Shown: one piece after another, positions 54,229-62,602 of the stretch | Numbering within the stretch: the first letter of the stretch is position 1 | Layout: every line of letters begins with the position of its first letter | DNA from: CAVVVS01 sp963751355 | Lineage (GTDB): Bacteria; Bacteroidota; Ignavibacteria; Ignavibacteriales; Ignavibacteriaceae | Assembly: GCA_963751355.1 (NCBI GenBank) | Contig: CAVVVS010000049.1 | Location: 100,601 to 164,600, forward strand | Direction of reading: 5' to 3' | DNA length: 64,000 bases | Translations under genes and position numbers: made by a program | The notes under the pieces: model-generated | The model's database searches: none | What the model saw: the letters and a program-made list of their open reading frames with translations, nothing else | What the model was told of the DNA's origin: nothing

Positions 54229-56055
54229 TTAGTTATCTTGTTTTTCAGTTTGATTTGACTTAGCATTGTCCGAAACTTCAAATATTGGAAATTCCGAAGC
54301 ATCAATTGCACCGATTTCAGAATTTTGAATATCCTGAACATTTACTTTTTCAAGTTTATGCTGGGTAATGTAATTCTGAATTTCTTCTTCAGATTTTTCT
54401 TTTAATGCTGCAATTGCACTAAGTACAATTTTTTTGTTTTCCTTATCGAATTCAATAACTTTCAAAGGAATTTGATCATCGACAGGGAAGTGGTTTGCAA
54501 TATTTTTAATTTTTGAAGTAGATAACTGAGTTGCAGGAACAAATCCGTCAACGTTTTCAGGTAATTCTGCGATAATTCCTTTTTCAATAATTCTTACAAT
54601 TTTTCCGTCAGTTACAGAACCGACAGCATAAAGTTTTTCAAAATTATCCCAGGGATTATCAATTACCTGTTTATGTCCCAAAGAAATTTTTCTTTGTTCT
54701 ACATCCACTCCTAAAACTATTACATCCAGCTTTTCGCCTTTTTTAACAACTTCACCGGGGTGACGGATTTTCTTAGTCCATGATAAATCGGAAATATGAA
54801 CCAAACCGTCAACTCCTGGTTCAAGTTCAACAAATACACCAAAGTTGGTTAAGTTGCGCGCAATGCCGGTATGTTTTGAACCAACAGGATATTTCTGCAT
54901 TAAAGATTCCCATGGATCCGGTTCGAGCTGTTTAATTCCAAGAGATATTTTCTTTTCTTCTTTATCCAAACTAAGAATGACTGCCTCAACAACTTGTCCC
55001 ATTGAAACAACCTGCGAAGGATGTTTAATATGCTGGGTCCAGCTCATTTCTGAGTTATGAATTAAGCCTTCAATACCTTTTTCAATTTCAATGAAAGCGC
55101 CGTAATCAGTAAGAGAAACAACACGACCCGAAACTTTATCGCCGACTTTGTATTTGTTTTCGATATCTTCCCAAGGATGAGGAAGAAGTTTTTTCAAGCT
55201 TAAAGAAATTCTCTTCTTTTCTTCATCAAAGTCAGTTACAACAACTTTTATTGTTTGATCTAATTTTACTATTTCACTTGGATGATTTATTCTGCCCCAG
55301 CTAAGATCAGTAATATGAATTAATCCGTCAACACCGCCTAGGTCGACAAACACACCAAAGTCTGTAATTGCTTTAACAATTCCTTCAAGTATCTGACCTT
55401 TTTCAAGGCTGTCGAGAATAGCTGCTCTTTGATCGGAAATTTCTTCTTCAACCAGTACTTTATGAGATACAACTACATTTTCGGTAGGTACATTAACTTT
55501 TACAACTTTAAAATCCATTGTTTCACCGACAAAAGCATCAAAATCTCTTATCGGGCGAATATCGATTTGAGAACCAGGCAAAAAGGCTTCCATTCCCATT
55601 AAATCTACAACCATACCGCCTTTAATTCTTTTAATAATCTTACCTTGAATTATTTCACCGGTGTCATATGCTTTTACAACTCTATCCCAAATTCTTAAGA
55701 AATCAGCTCTTTGCTTGCTTAATACAAGATTACCTTCCTGATCTTCAACACTTTCTAAAACAACTTCAACATCATTCCCGATTTTAATTTCATCGGATTC
55801 ATTGAATTCGTTTTTAGGAATTGAGCCTTCAGATTTGAATCCAACATCTAAGATAATTTTATCTCCCTGGATTCTTACAATTTTACCTTTAACTACTTCA
55901 CCTTCTTTAACATCCTTAAAAGAATCTGCATATAGGTTGGCTAATGTTAAGAATTCTTCCTGCGAATATTCTTCATTATTGAATTTGTTTTTAGCCTTTT
56001 CGTAATCATCGGGTGTCACAATTTTCTTATTCACTTCGTTTGTCTGATCGGACAT
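54229..56055 (-). CDS. rpsA: 30S ribosomal protein S1
   Basis: 608 residues with six S1 (OB-fold) RNA-binding domains, starting near residues 56 (GEVVKGKIVRIQGDKIIL), 143, 228 (GQILEGIVKAITDFGVFVDL), 313, 400 and 486. Domains three to five have the sharp VDGLIHITDLSW-type ends. The last domain is more diverged (GIIAELPENVDGFVP). The C-terminus is short and acidic. Role: mRNA binding and unfolding at the small ribosomal subunit. An AGGAGG site lies directly upstream. The order cmk-rpsA is conserved across many bacteria. Confidence 0.97.
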   Translation of the reverse strand: MSDQTNEVNKKIVTPDDYEKAKNKFNNEEYSQEEFLTLANLYADSFKDVKEGEVVKGKIVRIQGDKIILDVGFKSEGSIPKNEFNESDEIKIGNDVEVVLESVEDQEGNLVLSKQRADFLRIWDRVVKAYDTGEIIQGKIIKRIKGGMVVDLMGMEAFLPGSQIDIRPIRDFDAFVGETMDFKVVKVNVPTENVVVSHKVLVEEEISDQRAAILDSLEKGQILEGIVKAITDFGVFVDLGGVDGLIHITDLSWGRINHPSEIVKLDQTIKVVVTDFDEEKKRISLSLKKLLPHPWEDIENKYKVGDKVSGRVVSLTDYGAFIEIEKGIEGLIHNSEMSWTQHIKHPSQVVSMGQVVEAVILSLDKEEKKISLGIKQLEPDPWESLMQKYPVGSKHTGIARNLTNFGVFVELEPGVDGLVHISDLSWTKKIRHPGEVVKKGEKLDVIVLGVDVEQRKISLGHKQVIDNPWDNFEKLYAVGSVTDGKIVRIIEKGIIAELPENVDGFVPATQLSTSKIKNIANHFPVDDQIPLKVIEFDKENKKIVLSAIAALKEKSEEEIQNYITQHKLEKVNVQDIQNSEIGAIDASEFPIFEVSDNAKSNQTEKQDN

Positions 56056-56097
56056 TGGTCCTCCTAAAATAAATTAATTATTCCGCATTTATTGATT

Positions 56098-56164
56098 AAA
56101 GCCGTTTAAATTACCAATAAAGCAGAATTTTTTTTTGTTATACATGTTTGTTTAATACGGCTTT
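56098..56164 (-). promoter_or_regulatory. Possible structured leader of rpsA
   Basis: An 8-bp inverted repeat, AAAGCCGT (56098-56105) with ACGGCTTT (56157-56164), encloses 51 AT-rich bases between cmk and rpsA, about 43 nt before the S1 start. S1 is known to regulate its own synthesis in other bacteria. A similar role here is only a guess from position. Confidence 0.3.
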
Positions 56165-56171
56165 TGTAAAA

Positions 56172-56888
56172 TTATTTTTTTTCTTCCTCTAATTGAGGAA
56201 TTTCAATTCCTTTAGCTTTAGCTTTTTCTTTAACTTTATTTAAAATTATTTTTACCTGCTCTTCAATTGTTACATCCGAAGTATTTACTTCAATTGCATC
56301 AGGAGCTTTTGTTAAAGGACTTACATTTCTTGAAGAATCAATTCTGTCCCTATCCAGCAGATTTTTTCTGATATCATCAATTGCAACATCAACTCCTTTT
56401 TCTTCATATTCTTTTACTCTTCTTTCAGCTCTTTGCTCAATTGAAGCAGTCATAAAAACTTTAACGTCAGCATCAGGAAAAACTACAGTTGTAATATCTC
56501 TTCCTTCCATAACAACACCAAAATTTTCTTCAGCCATTTGTCTTTGTTTCTGGACTAAAATTTCTCTTACTTTCTGGATTTTACTGACATCGCTTACATT
56601 AAAATTAACTTCAGGTGTTCTTATAAAATCTGTTATATTTTCATCATTTAAAAGAACGGTTGTAATTCCATCCGAATGCTTTAACTCAATTTTGGAATGT
56701 TTAGTTTCTTCTATTATCGAATTATTATTTTCAATTATTCCTTTTTTTAATGCTAAATAAGTAATTGCTCTATACATTGCACCGGTATCGATATACAGAA
56801 ATCCCAATCGACGGGCAACGATCTTTGCAGATGTACTTTTACCTGAACCTGCCGGTCCATCGATGGCAATAATAAACTTTTTTGACAT
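56172..56888 (-). CDS. cmk: Cytidylate kinase
   Basis: 238 residues from the ATG at 56888; a TTG two codons earlier is the alternative. P-loop IAIDGPAGSGKSTSAK, then FLYIDTGAMYRAITYLAL, VVMEGRDITTVVFPDADVKVFM and RDRIDSSRNVSPLTKAPDAI, all standard for Cmk. Role: phosphorylation of CMP and dCMP to the diphosphates. The C-terminus carries a Lys/Glu-rich tail slightly longer than usual. It lies 116 bp before rpsA in the classical cmk-rpsA order. Confidence 0.97.
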   Translation of the reverse strand: MSKKFIIAIDGPAGSGKSTSAKIVARRLGFLYIDTGAMYRAITYLALKKGIIENNNSIIEETKHSKIELKHSDGITTVLLNDENITDFIRTPEVNFNVSDVSKIQKVREILVQKQRQMAEENFGVVMEGRDITTVVFPDADVKVFMTASIEQRAERRVKEYEEKGVDVAIDDIRKNLLDRDRIDSSRNVSPLTKAPDAIEVNTSDVTIEEQVKIILNKVKEKAKAKGIEIPQLEEEKK

Positions 56889-56998
56889 AGACAATAAAAT
56901 TAGTTAAATATTGTTAAATTTTCAAAAATTTCGGCGGGATTAGAATAATCTGCTTCTAAAAAACTCAAAAAACGCAATTTTTATCAAAATATTCATCA

Positions 56999-58675
56999 CT
57001 AACTTATCTCTTCGCCGCCTAAATCATTAATAATTATTTCTTCAAAAGGATCTTTTTCTTTTGCCAAACTTATCTTTGTTTCTTTATTTTCCCGGGGAGA
57101 TTGTGAACTGTTATTCTTTTCATCGTTTTGTTTAAATTCAAAATGAATTTTTCTACCAAAATATTCAAAAGCTTTTTTACTTAAATATTCCTGGTATTGG
57201 TTAAACACTGTTTTGTAATGAGGATCCTGGCTGTAAATTGATAAATTGTTGCCACTTATTTCCATAAGTTTTACACTTTGAATAAACGGACCAACTATCA
57301 AAGATTTTTCATTACTGACTTCTTCAACAAAACCCGGCCACCGGCTATTAATTGATTTTAAATTTAAACTATCAGATTCGGACAGATTATTTTGATTTAT
57401 AGTTTTGGAAGTTGTTCGATTTATATTTGATGAAGAAACAAAATTTTTGGGATTACTTTTTTTTGCACTAACAGTTTCTTCATTACTTAGCTTTTTTTTT
57501 ACAGGTTCATTATTGATTGAACCCGAACTTTTTGCAGATGGAATTTCTCCTGAATTTAAATTAGAGAGCAGTTCGGAAATTGTTGATGATCTTTCCAAAC
57601 CGATTAAATGACTTAATGAAATTTCAATTTTTAATTTTTGATTTTGTGCGAACCGCAGTTCCTGCTGAGTTTTATTTAAGAAGTTTAATAATCTTAAGAT
57701 GTCGCCTTCGGCAAATTTATCTATATAATTCAGATATCTTGTACGGTAAACTTCAGCCGTTTCAATGAGTTCTGTTTTTTCAGTTAAGATTACACTCATA
57801 ATATTTCTAAAATGCTCTATTAAACCTTCCATGAAATCAATAAAATTCCAGCCGTTATCATAAATTGTTTTAGTTACTTCAAATACAGCTTTAAAGTTTT
57901 TCTCAATAACAGCATCGGAAATTGTAAAATAGATTTCATCATCAATTAAGTTTAACATTTTAGAAACTATTTCACTGTCTATTTTATTTCCGCAGAAGGA
58001 AACGACCTGGTCAAAGTAACTTTCGGCATCTCTAAGTGCGCCGTCTGCTTTTTTGGAAATTAATGTTAATGTTTTATCATCTATTTCTATTTTTTCATTT
58101 TTTGCAATATTTTTTAAAGTGCTTTTAATAGTATCAAGCTGAATTCTCCTAAAATCGAATCTTTGACAGCGGGAAATAATAGTCAAAGGAACTTTATGCG
58201 CATCAGTTGTTGCAAAAATAAAAATTGTATGAGAAGGAGGTTCTTCCAAAGTTTTAAGGAATGCATTAAAAGATTCCTTAGTCAGCATATGAACTTCATC
58301 TATAATATAAACTTTGTATTTACCTTTTGTAGGAGCGTATTTAACAGATTCTCTTAAAGTTCTAACTTCATCTATGCCGCGGTTTGAAGCACCGTCAATT
58401 TCAATAATATCCAATGACTGTGTGGATGAAATAGATTTACACATTTCACATTCATTGCAGGGTTCGGCATCTTTCGGATTTAAACAATTTAAAGACTTTG
58501 CTAATATTCTTGCAGTTGTAGTTTTGCCGACACCTCTCGGTCCGGTAAATAAATAAGCGTGTGCAATTCTATTATTTTTAATGGCATTTTTTAATGTTGT
58601 TGTTATGTGTTCCTGTCCAACAACATCACCGAATTTTTGAGGCCGCCATTTTCTCGCAGTTACAATGAAAGTCAT
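56999..58675 (-). CDS. dnaX: DNA polymerase III subunit tau/gamma
   Basis: 558 residues. Clamp-loader ATPase: Walker A GPRGVGKTTTAR, a four-Cys zinc site in CLNPKDAEPCNECEMC, DEVHML (Walker B) and the sensor motif SRCQRF. Domains I-III occupy about 1-370. A Ser/Asn/Lys-rich linker follows, and a short tau-specific end completes the protein. Codons 392-395 form GTA AAA AAA AAG. A -1 shift there reads Ala-Lys-stop and would give a 397-residue gamma form, as in other bacteria that make gamma by slippage. See the separate signal entry. The gene is in a run with fRMsr and lon upstream and cmk downstream. Confidence 0.96.
   Translation of the reverse strand: MTFIVTARKWRPQKFGDVVGQEHITTTLKNAIKNNRIAHAYLFTGPRGVGKTTTARILAKSLNCLNPKDAEPCNECEMCKSISSTQSLDIIEIDGASNRGIDEVRTLRESVKYAPTKGKYKVYIIDEVHMLTKESFNAFLKTLEEPPSHTIFIFATTDAHKVPLTIISRCQRFDFRRIQLDTIKSTLKNIAKNEKIEIDDKTLTLISKKADGALRDAESYFDQVVSFCGNKIDSEIVSKMLNLIDDEIYFTISDAVIEKNFKAVFEVTKTIYDNGWNFIDFMEGLIEHFRNIMSVILTEKTELIETAEVYRTRYLNYIDKFAEGDILRLLNFLNKTQQELRFAQNQKLKIEISLSHLIGLERSSTISELLSNLNSGEIPSAKSSGSINNEPVKKKLSNEETVSAKKSNPKNFVSSSNINRTTSKTINQNNLSESDSLNLKSINSRWPGFVEEVSNEKSLIVGPFIQSVKLMEISGNNLSIYSQDPHYKTVFNQYQEYLSKKAFEYFGRKIHFEFKQNDEKNNSSQSPRENKETKISLAKEKDPFEEIIINDLGGEEIS
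57430..57500 (-). promoter_or_regulatory. Candidate programmed -1 frameshift signal in dnaX
   Basis: On the coding strand: nine As then G (genome 57500-57491), containing the heptamer A AAA AAG in the correct phase. A -1 stop TAA follows two codons later. After a 7-nt spacer there is a perfect 10-bp stem ATGAAGAAAC / GTTTCTTCAT with a 34-nt loop. The site falls at the boundary between the ATPase core and the tau-specific region, as in E. coli. The A9 run alone could also act by transcriptional slippage, as in Thermus. Confidence 0.7.
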
Positions 58676-58690
58676 TTAATTAATAATTTA

Positions 58691-59179
58691 TTATAAAATA
58701 TTTTCCGTTAAGAATTTAATAATTTCTTCTAAATATTTCTTATCAATTTCATTAAACGAATCAAATTTATCGCTGTCTAAATCTAAAACTCCGAACAAAT
58801 TATCGTCTTTAATAATTGGAATTACAATTTCGGATTTTGAATCAGCATCGCAGAAAATATGTCCCGGAAATTTATTTACATCCGGAACAATTACAGTTTC
58901 TTTTTTTAATGCCGAAGTTCCGCAGACACCTTTACCTAATTGTATTTTTGTACAGGCAATTTTTCCTTGAAAAGGTCCAAGATAAAGTTCATCATTTTCA
59001 CAAAAATAAATTCCTGCCCAGCTTACTTTAATAAAAGTCTGTTTTAAGGCTGCAACAAGATTAGAAAGATTAGAAATAGTTTTATCTTCTTTTTGAAGAA
59101 GGGAATTTAACTGTTTTATTAATAATTTATACCTGCTTTCCAGATCAGCATCTTTATCAATAATTAAATTTTCTGCCAA
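58691..59179 (-). CDS. msrC: GAF-domain free methionine-(R)-sulfoxide reductase
   Basis: 162 residues, a single GAF domain. It carries the fRMsr pattern: VSWAGIYFCENDELYLGPFQG, then Cys in KIACTKI, Cys in GKGVCGTSAL, Cys in FPGHIFCDADSKSEIVIPI. These are the three cysteines used for catalysis and disulfide recycling in the family. Role: reduction of free methionine-(R)-sulfoxide. The start codon is TTG, 4 bp after the lon stop, and the dnaX ATG follows 15 bp downstream, so it is probably part of the lon-dnaX transcript. Confidence 0.9.
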   Translation of the reverse strand: MAENLIIDKDADLESRYKLLIKQLNSLLQKEDKTISNLSNLVAALKQTFIKVSWAGIYFCENDELYLGPFQGKIACTKIQLGKGVCGTSALKKETVIVPDVNKFPGHIFCDADSKSEIVIPIIKDDNLFGVLDLDSDKFDSFNEIDKKYLEEIIKFLTENIL

Positions 59180-59183
59180 ACTA

Positions 59184-61646
59184 TTAACTCTTTTTCTTGC
59201 TTGTTTTTGTTTTTCTGGTTCTTGTTTTAGTTGTTTTTTTAGTTCCGGAAGAAGTTTTCATATTTGGAAAAACGTAAGGAATTGCATCTTCCATTTTTGC
59301 TATAGGAATTATCTTTAATCCTTCTTTAACCTGTTCAGAAATTTCCTTTAAATCAATTTCATTATCTTTTGGAATTAATACAGTTTTTATATCATGTCTT
59401 TTTGCGGCAAGCAGTTTTTCATTTAATCCGCCAATTGGAAGAATATTTCCTCTTAAAGTAATTTCGCCTGTCATTGCAACGGAATTAGAAGCAGGAATTC
59501 CGCTGACTGCAGACAACATTGCCATCGCCATTGTAATTCCGGCTGAGGGTCCGTCTTTGGGAATTGCACCTTCGGGAATATGAATGTGTATTTCTTTTCC
59601 TTTATAAAAATCAGGGCTTAGCTTTAATTCTTTTGCTTTTGATCTTAAATAACTAAGGGCAGCTTGAGCTGATTCTTTCATTACATTGCCCATTTGTCCG
59701 GTTAAATTTAATTTACCAGGGCCGTTCATAATGGTTACATCGACACTTAAAATTTCACCGCCGACACTTGTCCAGGCTAGACCGGTTACACTTCCGACTT
59801 GTTTTTCTTTGCTGTGAGCCTGATGTCTGTAGCGCGGAATTTTCAAATAATCTTCAACAATATTTTCATCAACAATATGCTGCTGTTTAGTTTTAGATTT
59901 TTTACCGTTAGAATTTTTTAATACTATATCGCGAGCAACTTTTCTGCATATTGAAGCAAGTTCACGTTCTAAATTTCTAACACCGGCCTCGCGTGTATAA
60001 TCCGTAATAATTTTTTTAACGGATTCGTCGGTAAACTTTATATTCTGTTTTGTTAATCCATGTGCTTCCAATTGTTTTGGAATAATATGTCTTTTTGCAA
60101 TTTCGATTTTTTCATATTCCAAATAACCCGGAAGTTCAATGATTTCCATTCGATCCTGAAGCGGAAGAGGAATGTTGTATCTGATATTTGCAGTAGTTAT
60201 AAACATAACTTGCGATAGATCGTAATCAACTTCCAGGTAATGATCGTTAAAATTATGATTTTGTTCAGGATCCAGAACTTCCAGCATCGCAGAAGAAGGA
60301 TCGCCGCGGAAATCCATACTCATTTTATCGATTTCATCCAGAAGCATTACCGGATTTATAGTTCCGGCTTTTTTCATAGACTGAATTATTTTTCCGGGCA
60401 TGGAACCTATGTAAGTTCTGCGATGTCCGCGAATTTCAGCTTCATCTCTAACACCGCCTAAACTAATTCTTACAAACTTTCTTCCTACTGCTCTTGCAAT
60501 AGATTTTCCCAACGAAGTTTTACCGACTCCCGGAGGTCCTACAAAACAGAGAATCTGCCCCTTCATTTGTTTTACCAAATTTAAAACAGCAATATGTTCT
60601 ACAATTCTTTCTTTTGGTTTTTCTAATCCGTAATGATCTTCATCCAGAATTTTCTGAACATGTTTTATATCCAGATTATCTTTTGTCCTTTTTGACCATG
60701 GTACTTCCGTCAGCCAATCTAAATAATTTCTTATAACTGTAGATTCAGGAGACATAGGAGGTGTTTTTTTAAGCTTGTTCAATTCCTCCAATGCTTTATC
60801 TTCTGCTTCCTTATACATTTTAGCTTTTTTAATATCATTGCGGATTTTTGCAAATTCCGGACTTGCATCTTCATCTTCGCCTAATTCATCCTGAAGAATT
60901 TTTATTTGTTCTTGTATAATAAATTTTCTCTGTGTCTTTGCTATATTTTCCTGAACCTTGTTGTCAATTTCTTTTTCAATTTTAAGTATGTCAATTTCAG
61001 AATTTAAAATTTTAATTACTTCGTAATATTGATCTTTTAAATTTAGCTGTTGAAGAATTGTCTGTTTAACATCTATAGTTTGATTAATGTTTGCCGCAAC
61101 ATAAAATAATTTTCTATCCGGTTCATCGATATTATCAAATGCTGTTAAAGTTTCGTTCGGGATGTTTCTGCTTATTTTAACATATTCTTTAAAAAGCTGG
61201 GACATCTGTCTGATCATCGCATTCATTTCATGATCATTCGATGATTCTGAAACTAATACTTCAATTTTCCCTTCAAAAAATTCTTTTCGTTTTGTGAATT
61301 CCACTATTCTGGCTTGAAGTAATCCGTCAACTAAAATTTTCATTAAGCCGTTAGGCAGTTTTAAAATTTGAACAATTTTAGCAACTGTACCTTCGGGATA
61401 AATATCTTCTTTTTTAGGATCTTCTATATTTGATTTTTTTTGAGTTGATAAAAAGATGTATTTTGTATTATCTAATGCATAATTTGCAGCTCTGATCGAT
61501 TGTTCTCTTCCAACCAAAACCGGGAAAATCATATATGGAAATATTACTATATCGCGAAGAGGAAGAATCGGCAATACTCCGGGGATACTATCTAATATCG
61601 ATTCATTTGATTTATCTTTTATTTCAATATCTTCAATTTGGTCCAA
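59184..61646 (-). CDS. lon: ATP-dependent Lon protease
   Basis: 820 residues. N-terminal substrate-binding domain at about 25-225 (LPILPLRDIVIFPYMIFPVL), a coiled-coil helix, AAA+ module with Walker A GPPGVGKTS at 370-378 and Walker B VMLLDEIDKM, and a C-terminal protease domain with the Ser-Lys dyad (Ser near 702 in PKDGPSAGIT, Lys near 745 in LNEKLLAAKR). It ends in a Thr/Lys/Arg-rich tail. The start is TTG, supported by an AGGAG site 9 nt upstream and correct family length; no nearby ATG fits. Role: degradation of damaged and regulatory proteins. It is the first gene of the minus-strand run and divergent from the monophosphatase gene. Confidence 0.97.
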   Translation of the reverse strand: MDQIEDIEIKDKSNESILDSIPGVLPILPLRDIVIFPYMIFPVLVGREQSIRAANYALDNTKYIFLSTQKKSNIEDPKKEDIYPEGTVAKIVQILKLPNGLMKILVDGLLQARIVEFTKRKEFFEGKIEVLVSESSNDHEMNAMIRQMSQLFKEYVKISRNIPNETLTAFDNIDEPDRKLFYVAANINQTIDVKQTILQQLNLKDQYYEVIKILNSEIDILKIEKEIDNKVQENIAKTQRKFIIQEQIKILQDELGEDEDASPEFAKIRNDIKKAKMYKEAEDKALEELNKLKKTPPMSPESTVIRNYLDWLTEVPWSKRTKDNLDIKHVQKILDEDHYGLEKPKERIVEHIAVLNLVKQMKGQILCFVGPPGVGKTSLGKSIARAVGRKFVRISLGGVRDEAEIRGHRRTYIGSMPGKIIQSMKKAGTINPVMLLDEIDKMSMDFRGDPSSAMLEVLDPEQNHNFNDHYLEVDYDLSQVMFITTANIRYNIPLPLQDRMEIIELPGYLEYEKIEIAKRHIIPKQLEAHGLTKQNIKFTDESVKKIITDYTREAGVRNLERELASICRKVARDIVLKNSNGKKSKTKQQHIVDENIVEDYLKIPRYRHQAHSKEKQVGSVTGLAWTSVGGEILSVDVTIMNGPGKLNLTGQMGNVMKESAQAALSYLRSKAKELKLSPDFYKGKEIHIHIPEGAIPKDGPSAGITMAMAMLSAVSGIPASNSVAMTGEITLRGNILPIGGLNEKLLAAKRHDIKTVLIPKDNEIDLKEISEQVKEGLKIIPIAKMEDAIPYVFPNMKTSSGTKKTTKTRTRKTKTSKKKS

Positions 61647-61764
61647 AAACTAACTCCTGATTATTTTTCTGAAATGAATTTAACTTATAAATATATCAAA
61701 ATTCAATCCTGCTTTCAAGGAAGTAATATCTGGTTAATATTAACAAAATCAAAATGAACATCAA

Positions 61765-61770
61765 TTGACA
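61765..61770 (+). promoter_or_regulatory. Possible -35 box upstream of monophosphatase gene
   Basis: TTGACA stands 59 nt before the ATG at 61829, in an AT-rich divergent region. The -10 at ideal spacing is only AAAAAT-like, so this is weak. Confidence 0.2.
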
Positions 61771-61828
61771 GTTTTAACAAAAATGTAAAAAATATATTTA
61801 TATTTTAAGTACAAAAATTGGGAAAATT

Positions 61829-62599
61829 ATGATAGAAAGTTTAAAGGAAATCTCATTTGAAGCCGGGCAAATAATTAAAGAGGCATTCGGTAAAAAACAT
61901 GATATTGAATTCAAAACAAATGAAACAAATTTAGTAACCGAAACCGACAAAGCTTCCGAAAAACTTATAACAGATTATATTAAAAAGAAGTTTCCGGCAC
62001 ATGGAATTTTAGCGGAAGAGGGGGAGTTCGTAAACAGAATTCCGAATATCTTGTGGGTTGTTGATCCGCTTGGACGGCACAACAAATTTTGCTCATAATT
62101 TACCAATCTTTTCCGTTTCAATCGGATTGCAAAAAAACGGTGAGACAATTGCCGGAGTTGTTTATGATGTGATGAGAGATATTATGTATTCTGCAGAACT
62201 GGGCAGCGGAGCGTATGCGGGTTCAAAAAAAATAAATGTAAGTGAAAATGATAGATTGGGGCGAAGCGTTTTAGTTACAGGTTTTCCATATAATATTGCA
62301 GATAATCCGGAAAAAGCTTTTGAAAAATTTATTGCATTAACAAAATCCTCAAGAGGAATTAGAAGATTGGTTCGGCAGCTATTGATTTTTGTTATGTTGC
62401 CAGCGCAGTTTTCGATGGATTCTGGGAAGTATATCTGCATCCTTGGGATATTTGCGGGGGAAAATTAATTGCAGAAGAAGCCGGAGCAAAAATTACAGAT
62501 TTTGAAGGGAATCCAACTGATATTTACAGTAAAAGAATTTTAACTACAAACGGCAGGATTCACGAGGAAGTTTTATCAATTATAAAAGCAACTTATTAA
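61829..62599 (+). CDS. suhB: Inositol monophosphatase family protein, frameshifted
   Basis: 256 residues after correction. It has the lithium-sensitive monophosphatase motifs: the metal Glu in GILAEEGEF, then DPLDGTTNFAHNLP, and HPWDICGGKLIAEEAGA near the end. Two single-base errors break it: one extra G near 62087 (CTTGGACGG for CTTGACGG), just at the metal-binding DGTTN, and one missing G near 62371 (TTGGTTCGG for TTGGGTTCGG). They cancel, so the gene length is a multiple of three. Family role: hydrolysis of inositol phosphates or related sugar phosphates. The SuhB name is by similarity only. It converges on the acyl-CoA ligase gene with 3 bp between stops. Confidence 0.85.
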
Positions 62600-62602
62600 A
62601 AA

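Noticed and set aside
62162..62440. Minus-strand frame opposite the monophosphatase gene
   Set aside because: Antisense to well conserved phosphatase codons, with no family match or start signal.
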